A stretch of 64,000 nt of DNA. It comes from Lineus longissimus (Eukaryota; Nemertea; Pilidiophora; Heteronemertea; Lineidae). The translations under genes and the position numbers were made by a program. Positions 23,100-34,660 of the stretch are shown here, piece after piece. The notes below the pieces were generated by a model. It did not search any database, had not been told where the DNA came from, and saw only the letters and a program-made list of their open reading frames with translations. Every line of letters begins with the position of its first letter. Within the stretch, counting starts at the first letter, position 1. The stretch covers positions 1,431,001-1,495,000 of the forward strand of contig NC_088326.1 of the NCBI RefSeq assembly GCF_910592395.1, read 5' to 3'.

Positions 23100-24309
23100 C
23101 TAGAAAAAAATTTCATATTATGAGGTTTTGCAAAGTTATGTCTTACGTGTTTACAGCGGCATTGTCTGCAAGCTGAGCATATGATCCATTACGATAATTT
23201 GCCCTTAACTTCTGGCCTATCGGCCCCCGGGAAAGCTGTTTGTGGGGTGGATGTTATCAAGATTTGCCGGTGCGAGCGGGCCTTGTTTAAAGACAATAGA
23301 CCGTGTATTGTGCTAGACCTGAATTCTTTCAACGGCGCGAGGTATGTGGGGCAAAATAACGTAACGTCCGATTATGATTTAAATCTCATCTTCCATGATT
23401 CTGATTGTGACGTCCATAAAAGAACAACGCGATGACCAAGCGAAGTGTGAGATCACACCCGGTGAGATCATGACCTAATTTCAAAAAATTGGCTTATTAT
23501 TTTTAGGCCTGTAGAGTTTGCTATTATTTCGTATTTAGTTTGCGGTGATTACGAAACTGATTGGTGTGACCTTTGCCTATGCAACCAAATGGAGTGAGTT
23601 GTTCACTTGTTCACAATGCATTCATCTCAACGTATATATGACGGTGTTGCTCGCACGTCAAAGTGCATTCCATAAAGACTAACGCACCCCGCAAACTGGT
23701 GATTATTGTCACTGCGACATGCGACAGTTATAGTTGCAATGAGCGATAAAAGGATCGTTCGCCGGGGTGTGTTACCAATCTGAATGTTCTCGTTACCGAG
23801 TGTTTTCCCTCATTGTTTGGGAACGCTGCAAGACAGAGTGATACTTTTCTAAAATTTCCCCATATATCAAAAAGGCATGGTCTCTCTCGCTGTCTATTGT
23901 ATGGAAACACGGAAATATGGGACAAACCAAGTCGTTACACCGGCTGTTCGAAATTACGGTTCTAAGCTGTTTTACTGGTGGTGAAACGACGGGACGTGCT
24001 CTGACCAAAGAATCATTTTCGAGATAGCACCCATTTTTCAGAAATCTATTCTGCAAACAACCGAATTTTTGTCGAAAACGAGTCAGTCAGTCACTGTTTG
24101 TTCTATTAGGAATTGGCTCTTATCCCTCGTCGGTTTGGAGTCGGAAAGTATTCATAGCCACCTTTAAAACAGGTGCTCCAGCGGACTATTTCACAACCGC
24201 GACTGAGGACAATGTCGCAACCATGACAAAGAAAAATGCACTGATCGAGGACAAACTTACACGTGATTGCAATGAGACCAAGGAACATCAAAAGTATTAA
24301 AGTCTTCAT
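22849..24309 (-). CDS. secreted 12-cysteine double-ICK / Dickkopf-N-like peptide, paralogue B
   Basis: Second member of the cysteine-rich pair, joined from exons 24,309-24,261 and 23,099-22,849 (phase-1 intron at the same place as in A; 99 codons plus stop). Residues 1-16 form a signal peptide (MKTL start). Residues 18-23 read AKSTGS, identical to A. Lys31-Arg32 is a dibasic site directly before the Cys-rich part. Cysteines lie at 35, 42, 50, 51, 56, 67, 70, 77, 83, 84, 89 and 95, giving C-x6-C-x7-CC-x4-C-x10-C then C-x2-C-x6-C-x5-CC-x4-C-x5-C. The WDRCC and CNW motifs are shared with A. Cys17 is extra and lies at the likely signal-cleavage site. The frame is intact despite divergence elsewhere, which argues for two functional genes. 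The 1.16-kb intron holds a dispersed repeat and a MITE. An acceptor before the ATG (24,314-24,315) implies a 5' non-coding exon. Confidence 0.82.
23196..23375. repeat. dispersed repeat, copy 2 (partner at 8.9 kb)
   Basis: Colinear with 8,937-9,175 but lacking about 50 bp of it. Sits in the intron of cysteine-rich paralogue B. Confidence 0.75.
23762..23943. mobile_element. diverged MITE-like element, copy 3
   Basis: Keeps the TTACACCGG right end and the internal CCTCATTGTTTGGGAACGCT and ATGGTCTCTCTCGCTG words of the 180-bp family. The left end is degraded (CCGGGGTGT). It lies in the intron of paralogue B, so the insertion is older than copies 1 and 2. Confidence 0.75.
24261..24309 (-). CDS. 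paralogue B, signal-peptide coding exon
   Basis: 49 coding bases from ATG at 24,309 (A at -3) to the donor GTAAG at 24,260. The exon probably begins at 24,313 after a CTTCCTCTTTCAG acceptor. Open sequence upstream of this ATG up to 24,360 lies across that acceptor and is probably intron. Confidence 0.82.
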
Positions 24310-24474
24310 TTTTCTGAAAGAGGAAGGTATGTGATAATAGTTTTTGCAAGTTTTCAGCAAGCACGACGATAGCTCGTATTAGGGAAACGCGTGATAAACA
24401 GACTGGTGTTCATGATATCCATGCTTAAATCATACAGTATGCATAAGGATGGATTTATGATTCATGAGGATGTA

Positions 24475-24494
24475 CCCCCCCCCCCCCCCCCCCC
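24475..24494. repeat. poly-C tract (20 C)
   Basis: Uninterrupted homopolymer, about 170 bp upstream of the paralogue B ATG exon; length may be unreliable in assembly. Confidence 0.9.
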
Positions 24495-24499
24495 GGGTC

Positions 24500-25950
24500 A
24501 GGTGTACCCCGGGATATTGTAACATTAGCCACGAGTCTGTATTGGCATCTGTTCACTGTAAGCCGATATTGAAATGTTGGATGGACGAGGAGTCTGTAAA
24601 ACCGACACACTACTAAGTTTCGTGCGAGTCGTGGGACATGACGTCGTCGGCGATGACTCCTAAACAAACCTTGGCCTAACAAAACGGATTCGAAATTGTC
24701 TTACCTTCAAACGAAGTGCGTTGTAACTTTTGTTCGGGATGTAAACGAGTTCTATGGTTGTCCCAGAAATCAAATGCGCTTGGCCGAAAATTCAAGAAAT
24801 AAATCACCACATTCTAACACACAATTACAGAAAATAAGAAGGTAATCATTTAATTGGGCATGATTGATGATAATAACACTTTATCGATCCACTGCAAAAT
24901 CACTATACAGTAAGAAGTCATGTCCTGTGACCTTCATACTCGAAAACAGAGTCAGTCGTATCTCGGTCATTAGTGCCGAGTGCTGCACTGACGTTCAGGA
25001 TGTGTGTCCTGCCGCTTATCGTCATTCTGCCCAAACAGTAGCCTGTCGTCAAGGTTTGTTGGCCCGTATCGTTCATTAGTATAATTCATTTAGTATATCT
25101 CAAAAGCGTTGTCAGACGATGACTTATCACATGACACGCGCCGCGACATGACTTTTACTCCAGCTGTTATCTCTTTTACACGCTACGTGCCCTTCCCGAT
25201 GTCTTCGGCTCCTATATACTAGGAGCCCCTCCCACCGAGTCCCGACCTTATCTTCCGGTTTTCCCCCTTCGGATGGTCAAACAGATGTTTTTAAGTACCA
25301 TTGGGGTGCGCAGAATCGATAAATATTTGAACTTTCATTGGAAATTAAAACACAATGGTTTGATTGATGGTGATTTGTCATCCACTGGTCACGTGAATAA
25401 CTGATGACCAGGCGATGCATCATCCGGGTTCTTTGTCGCTTGTGCCAACAAAATGGCGGTCATTTGTCGCTTATACCAATAGATATGACAGTTTGAACCG
25501 AAGGCTGTGGTTATGTAAATACCGTCGGCTCCTTTAGAAGCTCATAGAAGTTACTAATGATCGTTTCAGTGTTTGAAGGAGATCGAAAGTGTTGTAACAA
25601 GGGGTGTTTGTGGCCGGTCGCGGTCTCGCTGGTCTACGAGGTAGGCGCGCCAAGAGTGGGCGCACGCCCCGAAACTGGACCGGAACACGCGTCGTGACCA
25701 TTCCCGTGGGCATTGCGCTGTTTCTTCAAATTCATGGGAAATACAGTGCAACACGTGGCCATGGCAATAACTCCAGTTGGTGGAGACAGTTTGTGAACTC
25801 CGAGAGCTTTCTGTCATATGTGTACAGCTTGATTATTTCACAAGATGAAGTGTCAGGTCTCCGTCATGAAGAACAGAGAGTATATAATACATGCACTGCA
25901 CTACCGTTTACCAATAGCTGGACGAAACCACTCGAGGATCCGGCGGGACC
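24500..25950. other. non-coding stretch upstream of the cysteine-rich pair
   Basis: Should contain the 5' non-coding exon and promoter of paralogue B, but I cannot place either. No coding exon is seen; the 117-codon frame at 25,604-25,957 overlaps a minus-strand frame and shows no family features. Confidence 0.35.
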
Positions 25951-25955
25951 AGGTT

Positions 25956-26078
25956 GAGGCTTGTCCGCACAGATGGCGCTGTCGGACTGAGGAGTTGAGG
26001 CTTGTCCGCACAGATGTCGCTGTCGGACCGAGGAGTTGAGGCATGTCCGCACAGATGTCGCTGTCGGACCGAGGAGTT
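25956..26078. repeat. 41-bp minisatellite, three copies
   Basis: Three 41-bp units start at 25,956, 25,997 and 26,038, each GAGGCWTGTCCGCACAGATG followed by KCGCTGTCGGACYGAGGAGTT, with only a few differences. 41 is not a multiple of 3, so the repeat is open in shifting frames; the minus-strand frames that cross it are a by-product. Confidence 0.95.
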
Positions 26079-27117
26079 GACAAACTGCTCCCAATGTTGT
26101 TGATTTCTGATTCCCGATCCTCGGGCGGTCATATCTCGGATGAGCATATCTCTTTATTATTGGTTGTCGTGGTGTGAGGGCAGTCCATCATTATATGCTG
26201 CTTGTCAAGACAAGTTATCAAACCAAACGTGTTTGTTTATCTTTCGGTTGATGGGGTCAGTTCATCCGCCTCGTGCCTCGTAAAGTAATCCAACTTCTGT
26301 CGAGTGGCTGACAGGCGTTCCTTATGTAGATGATGATGAATCGAGAGATGAGCGTTAAAAACAATGGGCTTTCAATAAATCATGATTCTTCAGCAGGTTT
26401 TAATAGACATATGATACGTTGGTATAGACTTTGAAGAGGCCGGTCAACGGAGAGTGGTTGCTAAGGCCTGTCTCTGCGTTTTGGAAGATGATGTATTGCA
26501 CTGCCTGCGAAAAAATATCGATACCCCACGTGGTGGCCAAACAAAATTGGGGCAACCATCAGGTTTAAAGGAAATGAAGAAAACTCCCACCTTGATACAA
26601 ATAAGTTTCCTTCAGTCAACCCTCAAAGGGTGAAAATACTACATGTATATAATTAGTATAATATTCAGACTTAGAGGAGTGTCAGAGGGGGCAACTCCCG
26701 GACGTCACCGACAACGTATTTCTCCCGTGAACCTGACCGCCGAAAGGCTGCAAGAAATTTGCAAGAAAGAACAAAAAATTTGCTCCTGGAGCGGTTTGAT
26801 AAACATTGAACGACTTCAAATAAATAACGTGACTTTCATCTTTTACATGTAGTTGTGTTTTGTTTTTATAACGACCTGCGCACAAATAAAACGGTGACTT
26901 TCGAGGTTGCGCTGATTGATTGTTCACGTGGCATGCTGCGCCTAGGTCACAGGTGCACAGACTTTTAAGATAATTCGTAAGCAACGCCAAGCGTCTGTTA
27001 AACTTTTTATTTACAACAGCAAGAATTCCTATTGACGGTGAAACAATTCGGGAGTTTTTGCAAAGCCCCCGAAACGTCACTGCGAGCGCCTACCCCTTTT
27101 TCGACACTGGAGGCATC

Positions 27118-27195
27118 TAATTAATATCATATATGGCTTCCTAATTGCTAAGAATCTTTAATTAGCACTTAATGACAGGTAGTACTAATTTTGGG
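27118..27195. promoter_or_regulatory. cluster of homeodomain-type sites next to a TGACAG (Meis/TALE-like) site
   Basis: Within 78 bp are TAATTAAT (27,118), TAATTG (27,142), TTAATTAGC (27,158), TTAATGACAGGT (27,169-27,180, combining a TAAT core with TGACAG) and CTAATT (27,185). This density exceeds the surroundings and looks like a homeodomain/TALE-bound element. Evidence is motif content only. Confidence 0.3.
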
Positions 27196-28839
27196 ACGCA
27201 CAACAGGTATGCCGGGCCCTTGTCAACAAGATAAGCAGACGCCGGGGCCTCTGACTCTAACCACAGAAGTCGTACACGAATATAGTCCTCCGTGCTTTAA
27301 CCCTGCAGACTGGGCAAAATCGGCGCGAAATGAACACAAGAGTGGATGGGCGCGTCGTATTCTAATACCGAACAGACCCGTGTGGCGGCGCTACTTTCTG
27401 ACAACAAAATCATTGAACGTGATGTCATTTTTCTTTCCACGACAAACGTACTGCCTATAGAGATTGAGTGGCCAAGTGCTTTTTTGAGAAGTTAGTAATG
27501 GGACATATCTGCCAAGTTCCCAGGCGGCGCTGCGGGCGGATAAACAAGGCCCTACTTGGCAGGATATTTGGATATCTTTGCGGTCATTCAGTACAGTTTG
27601 TATGTTGCTTCACGGTAGCATCACTTTACTTGACACGTGACATGACACTGACAGGCCTCTCAAAAATGTCAGAGCTTGGCTCACAATCGCCCCCGTTTGT
27701 GTCAAAATATCAGCTCATCTTGATAAGACTATTAGTACTGTTTAATCGATTGGACAATAGTTTATAGTATTTACTCGTGTAGATAATGGCAAATACTTGT
27801 TATCTGACTTCTTGTGGTTTTGTTGGTCGACAGCCAACCCGTCAAGCTGTCATCCGTCCAGACCAACATGACCCCCTATCGTGGGCCTCCTCCGTCTGCA
27901 CGGTCAGTCGCCGTCGGTATGTATTCGATGTATTGCCTGCGCCCGAGATGGAGTCATGGCCCCAGTTTTCCAAACATACATGAAAGTACCTCTCCTGCAC
28001 ATAGTTTTTATTCGTTTAACCAAGAGCCACCACAGTGACGTTCCATAAGTTAAAAGTCAGCAAAATTAGAGAAAACGCCTGGATGCGATGGCGATTTTAG
28101 CGTCCCATCCGCAGATTGCAACTTGTGTTTGGGCGACCAGTCGGTCAGCGGGAGTCGTGGGTCACAAGGTGGGCGAGCGCAGAAGATCAATCTGTACTTA
28201 TTGACCCGCGGAGTTATGTAGTAATCTGCCCCAATTTTAATCTTTCTGACAACTGTTTGACGTTGATTGGACTCAATTAAAGTGGTCGGGATTACATTCT
28301 TGAAATCTCAAAATGATAGAGTCATTTCTGAAGAGCGGAATGCAGTTTACACTGATTCCAGGCGTTTGAGGGAGGGTCCGAATCGGCGCATGGAAATAAA
28401 GGCCAGATTGAAGGTGGTTAGGTCACTGTCAACCGGAAGTCATCAACTCCAACAGGAGGTCATTTAAAATACTTGAAGAAAGTGATGAAAACTCCCTCAA
28501 AATGCTTTTTTCACACAGTTAAATTTTCGTCTCGGAAATATTTCCGGCATGCGAGGACTGGGTCATCAAGTGCGCCATCCGTTCTGCATGCCGTTAGACA
28601 GTTAGGACAGTAGCCTATCATCTTTATCTGTCGCCTGTCTAAATATCGGGCCACGCAACACTCTGGACAAACAGTGTCATATTTGTAAACAAATCACGGT
28701 CAGATTTCTGACATAGCAAAATTTTCGGGTCATTTGGTGCAAACTGCAATTTGTCGATTATGTTGTTTTGGTTTTTGCAAGTCAAGTAGTCCCAGTGCTG
28801 GAAAGATGGAACCCATCACCTCTCAGCAAAAAGACAAAA

Positions 28840-28890
28840 CTGACGAGCCTCATTGCCCAGTGGTTAACATCGCTGTCTACCACGGGGGCA
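28840..28890 (+). repeat. tRNA-like A-box fragment
   Basis: TTGCCCAGTGGTTAACATCG followed by CTGTCTACCACGG resembles the 5' half of a tRNA (A box TTGCCCAGTGG). No matching B box in good position follows, so it is a fragment of a tRNA or SINE at best. Confidence 0.25.
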
Positions 28891-30483
28891 GCCACGGATG
28901 CTCTTGATACGCTTTCTCACCGAGGGCACACTGGTGACAAAAAACTGTTGAATAAGAGAGTTGGTCGGGACCCCCACTTCACTTCTACATGTTACGTGAT
29001 TGACATGTAGGAAGCATCCGTAAAGAATCTGCATGCAGGCCAAACGCACCTCTAAGTCTGTTTTCAGTAGGATGCACATTGATTTCTGGCCGGTTTCATA
29101 ATTTACTGATCGAATAGCTTCCAGTCCAGTTTACTGACAATCGCCGTTAGTTGTTGTTGTCGTTCCACATACACCTGGCTCAGTGGTGTTAGGCGTGCAA
29201 GACGCATGCAACCAGTGGCTCCGCGGTGTAAGTCCAATCCACGAAATAGGCCTAATGTAAAATGACAGATTTCATTATCAAAATATATATATTATCACGA
29301 AAACAGAAATATGAATTATTTATGTTTAATCCTGAATAAAAACAAGAGAGTTGACCTCATGACTTGGCGGTCGCGTCCCGCGGCCATTCTGATCATCCAG
29401 TTTTAAAAATGCCAATCAATCCTCGCCCCAGCTATTTTTTTAATTAAAATTTTGCACAGCAAATGTGTTCGTCAGAATGTGGACTTGGTCTGACACCCGG
29501 AAGCGATACTACAGCTCCTGCAGACGACAACCTTGATCCCAGGGCCAATCAGACCACTGCGAATCTGTGTATAAGCCTACATGAGAAGCAGAGGAACGGG
29601 ATTGCAACTGAAGATGTCGTCTGATGAGAATCACTGGCGGAATATTTATGTTCGATTGAAAATAAAAACACGACAAACGTTTGTACTTCTCCGACCTGAC
29701 ATCTTCGCCTCGGGAAAATTTACAAAATGGCCGCGATACGGATTCTCGCGGCGCGTTATAATGCAAATATGGGGCCCGGAAGGGAATAATAACTTTTGGG
29801 AAATTGATTGAAAACATCGGTAGACTTTTGACACTCCCTGAAGGAGTCGGCGCATGATCAAATAATTGAGATGTTTTGCTGTGGGTGAAAGAGAGAAACA
29901 CGTTTGTCCTGATTCAGGGCTAGTCATGTAACCTGATCTTATTGATCACGTGACCTGGCTGCCCCAGAATCGGCTGAACTACGGACCCAAAAACAGGCGT
30001 GTCTTCAACTTCGTTTGGACGATTGCCATTGAGTCTGATTCCTTGATTTCAATGTTCAAGTCATTCAACAATTTGGAGGCAAACACGGAAAGTCCTGCCA
30101 ACAGAAGTGCGACCAGTCGGAATCGAGGGATGTTGAAGAGCCCGCCAAGACCTCTTGTGCATGTTCTAGGAAGAGTTCAGCCATGTATCTTGGCGTGTTT
30201 CCGCGAGACACACTTGCTAAAGCTTCGCAGAAATCAAAGTGAAAAAAGGGGGTTTCTGAGTTCAAACTGAATGTGACTTTTCTCGGCCTTTTTATGAGTT
30301 TTTATTAACCTTTTCTGCAAGACCGATGCGTCATTGCGATCTGGGGGTCTGACGGGTGCACTGCTTTGGACCCCACTTAGACCGGCAATGCCGGCTTTCC
30401 CATCTACGAAGTGTGAGATTTACTCGTCAGCCAAGGCGGACTACAGACCCCACGTACCTTTTACATCACAGGAACACTATTCA

Positions 30484-30570
30484 ATGTTAAAAGGACAACT
30501 TGGGCATGAGATATGTTGGTTTTTCATATAACAAAAATGGCTTCCAGAGGGACCGTGACTTCTCCAAACA
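30484..30570. repeat. dispersed repeat family, copy 2
   Basis: Shares CTTGGGCATGAGATATGTTG and TTTTTCATA with 20,640-20,670, and ACAAAAATGGCTTCCAG with 54,800-54,817. Confidence 0.6.
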
Positions 30571-32314
30571 GAATAACTGAAAAAGATTTAAACCACAAAC
30601 GCAGAAGGGCAGGCATCATGTGATGCTATGAGCGCCGCCTGCCGATACAACAATGCAGAAAAACTGGCGTAACTGTGCTTTGGAACAAGACTGTACTCTA
30701 CTTCATATATTGGCATGTTCAACCTGTCCGTCACCTGGACAAAGAAACCGTGACTACCTGTCAGAGAACCACTAATTACTACTGATTAGGAAACATTTAG
30801 TATAATTAAAATGAAATTGACTCTTTCTAAACAGTGTTGATTTCATTGACTCCCACTGCAGCGGAACATGCTCAAACTGGAATTATTACATATAAATCGA
30901 CAGTGAGCAAGCGTGCCCGTACTGTATTTCACACCCTCGGCTTGGACAACAAAGCACCAAATCACTCCTGATTTAAGAAGGCGATATAGCAATTATAAAG
31001 TAACAATGTAACTTCTTAAGTTACGTCTTGATTCATTGAATTCCTTTTCAGTAGAACATGTTTGAACTGGACTCTAGTTCTCGCGTTGGTTGCAACCGCG
31101 CTCAGAGCCGGTTAACACTCCCACAGTCTCACGTAGGGCATAGACTATCATCTCAAACAAAGACCGAACAGCAACCCTAACAACAACATGGCTTCCACAG
31201 TTCAGAGAGCAGCAGGCTAATAAGTATCGACCTGATGATTCGTGACTTTCCTGCCGAAACCCGTCCACCCCTCCCGCGAGATGTGGCTAATTTCACCGCG
31301 GGCCGAACACGAACTTACATCCCGAACAAACAAAAATCGCGGCACAAAAACAAGTACCCACTGGTCACCTTGACAATAATGGTAACAAAACATGGCCGTT
31401 GTCAACGGCTGGTGTATGACATCACTGCGTACAAATGAACAGGGCTTTGCCGCCCACTAGTAGAGTCCATTGATCATATTCTTTTGTTATGCAGGGTATT
31501 CCATTTTTTGCTTTCAATCGGTGGCATTAAAATGTCCGCTTGTCCACCCTCTACAACAAAGAATTGGGCCATTGGAATGGTTTGCTGTCGGTATAGCGGG
31601 TCTTCTCATTACGCGCTTGTTGACAGTGGACACAGGCGATTCACGAAGAGAGGGAATGTACCAACTAAGCCTTTGCAACGCCGGTGACCGTAATCTGCGG
31701 CAAACGCACAGTGGGGGCAGAACTTAGGCCGATTTATACGGAGTGGAAGCAGTAGATATTTGAAGAGCCCGCCGAACGACATAAATCACTCCAAAAAATT
31801 TCGAAATACAACATCACGATGTCGAAATCTTTACGAGAAGTTCGCGTCTTCTGGGGCGGTGCTTTGTTCGACAAAACAAATGCTTGCAACACTGTACCAA
31901 CGTTGCATTCAAAACCCTTGTTTAGATGCAATGTTTGAAGTATAAAGGGGAAATATCGGATTAATGAAGTGATTATACACTTATCTTATGATTAGTAATG
32001 TATATAATCTGATATATTTGGTGAACATTAATTTGTTGACTTGTGGCTTTCGAGAGCCTAATTACTGTCCACCTGAGCATGCGGAACTAACCGACCGCGG
32101 CTCACTGCAGTCGCAGGGCGAGTTGGCGCCCGTTCATTTGGGGGAAAAAAATACTTTTTTTTCGTTTTTCATTTGAAAATTCACACGTTATGAATACAAA
32201 ATGTCAGTCATTTATATATAACAATGAACTTATATCGCTAAAAGCTTTTCTGTCACCTCTTTTAAGATCTTTCCCCCCACAAAGCCATTGCAGGGGAACT
32301 CTTGAAAAATGTTT

Positions 32315-32324
32315 GGGGGGGGGG
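32315..32324. repeat. poly-G tract (10 G)
   Basis: Short uninterrupted homopolymer. Confidence 0.9.
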
Positions 32325-33639
32325 TCATGCTCCGGTCAAGGATAGTAATCTTTCCTGATATTGCAGTGATAGGTTATGGGCAGAGTCATGTATTCATCCA
32401 CGACCGGAAGTGTGGCACGTCACATAGAGCTTATCAAAATGTCAAGTTGTGGTAAATACATGGCTGGGATGGACCAAAGTGGAATTAATTCTCAATCTGT
32501 GGTTGATTCTTAATCTACAGAGTCAGGCCATCACAGAAATATGCTTTTTGATAATATATTTAAGAAAATGTGGTCTCACTGGTCAGTTTAGAACTTGTAC
32601 TTTGACAGGGCCATATCAATGCGCCAGTGACGATATGGTGTACGGAAATCTTTTTTTCTCAGGCAATCGGTATTGGAATTTTTAAAAACTTTATTATGCT
32701 ATTGGCAAAGGGTTCTTCTTGACATATATAAAATTTTGTGCAGATTGATTGGTCAAAGGTGTACTTTTTTTACCAAAACGTATGCACAACAATGTACATG
32801 TAATGTACACAAATTTTAATAGAGGACTCTGGCCTTATGTGAAGTTAAAATAGGTCCCGTCGTCGTACATAACTTCAGTGCAATACTCGACACTAATGAC
32901 CGAGCTTATGAGTAACGTGTGCGATGGGAGGCGCATCAGGTATTAGACTCGAGGATGCCCCGATGCAGACCTCGGTAGATTATTCAAATATGTAACCGCA
33001 TCTTATTTTGTCTTAATTAGAATGAGACCCCGACAAACGCTCATTTGTTGACGGGCAGTTGACTTGTCCGCGGGCGGTTACATGGCTCAGGAATGTCTCG
33101 TACAAACACGCGAGATATGAAAGTAAACGTGACATGCACCAGTTTGCCCACGATGGCGGATGGTAAATAGTTGCAGGCGATTGTGTGGGATTATGATTGG
33201 ATGATGAATTGATTAGTTTGATACTGAAAAAAGGAATAAAATCGTGCGTTTTCGGTAAGATAGATTGGGGCAAATCACCCCAGCAGAAACGGATGAATAA
33301 GCCAGAAAAAGCATCGTCAGGAACAATGGGAACACGTAATTGAGACTGTATTGAACTTTTCAAGCTACTGTCCCGAATTTTCTACGGTTTATCAAGGGGT
33401 TATCAAACGGCTTTTTATTACACGAAAGTTATGATGACGCGACAAGAATTCGTACATGTAGTTCCGTTGTGACTTTATGACGTTGACATTTGATAAATAA
33501 AAACACTCATTGAACCACAAGAGGCCACGGCTTTTGGTCTCATCCGACACAGCACGACCCTCTAATATTCATAAGATTTGTTGTGAAGAGCCAGGAATTT
33601 AGTTCCTTATCAAAGCCTCGCTGGTTCATCCAGACATAC

Positions 33640-33720
33640 AATCCTGAGTTCTCCCCGGAATCGAACCCGAGCCCTACCGCGTGGAAGCCACAATTACTGT
33701 GCATAACTGAACACCTGAGA
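33640..33720 (-). repeat. tRNA-like fragment with B box
   Basis: The minus strand reads GGGCTCGGGTTCGATTCCGG, a strong B box with a T-arm-like stem. The expected A box upstream is not convincing. It is probably a decayed tRNA-derived element. Confidence 0.35.
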
Positions 33721-34627
33721 TAAGGCCACGTCAGCAGGTCCAGGCATGAAAAACCGAAATCTATTTCTGCAATATTTCTGGCCCGATCGCGTAGTTGACG
33801 ACAAGAGACATTCATGTGATTCAATTTTCATTGCCCTAGATTTACGATTTTATTAGTAGCTATTAGAAAAGAAGAATGTCAACACTTCGGAGACAAATTA
33901 CAAGGTTTTATTTATCAATTCCGTTTGCTCGAGATAGTCAAAGCCGGCATGACCACCGGTTTAATGGGCATAAAAATACAACCTAAGATTGCAGAAGTCA
34001 TTGTCGGCCATCTTTTCAGCACACGATTCTGATACGTAGTTGCGAATCCGCGACAAAAAGATGTCCTGCAGTTAAATGACCATGAAATCTGCTTAAAAAT
34101 ATAACTGAGTTCCACCAAGGAAGCCTGAATTGTGTTTATGCAATATTACTGATTAAAGTAAATTGGAAAATGACGTATGCGATTTTTTTTGTAATTTTGT
34201 TATGTTTCGCACGTTTAGCTGCGAAGTGATGTTTAGTGTGATCACATGTAACTCATCTTTCAACATTTTCGAAGTCGATTTTATCACTTTTTTTATTGCG
34301 GCTGAACGAACGGTGGTGACTCATCACTTAATACTTATTTTGCGTTTAAAACTCGGAATTCAGAATAACATGTTGACAAAGCCTGTTAAAAGAGAAATTT
34401 ATGTCGCTTGCGATAAAATATTGCAGGTTGTTGATTGTATCGATAGTTTTTAGTCTTCTGGGTGACTAATTCCCGTCTCTCACCCACGCGACCTGATATT
34501 TGCCGCCGACTCGATCATGAGAGTTAAACAATCTATTAGTTATTGTTTGACCAATTTCTTGAGGCCATATTATATATTGCGGACGAGAGGATGTAGACAT
34601 AGTCATTTTCGACACACATCTCAGCCT

Positions 34628-34660
34628 TTCTAATTAAACAGACAGTGCTAATTAGTGGAG
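34628..34660. promoter_or_regulatory. paired homeodomain-type sites
   Basis: TAATTAA at 34,631 and the palindrome CTAATTAG at 34,648-34,655, separated by AACAGACAGTG. Candidate homeodomain-binding DNA on motif grounds only. Confidence 0.2.

Noticed and set aside
24310-24360. N-terminal extension of paralogue B to an upstream in-frame ATG
   Set aside because: The extension crosses a strong splice acceptor just before the MKTL start, would bury the signal peptide, and paralogue A has no such extension.
25864-26147. Overlapping minus-strand frames with repeated SSVRQRHLCG-like peptides
   Set aside because: Produced by the 41-bp minisatellite read in several frames; no independent coding evidence.
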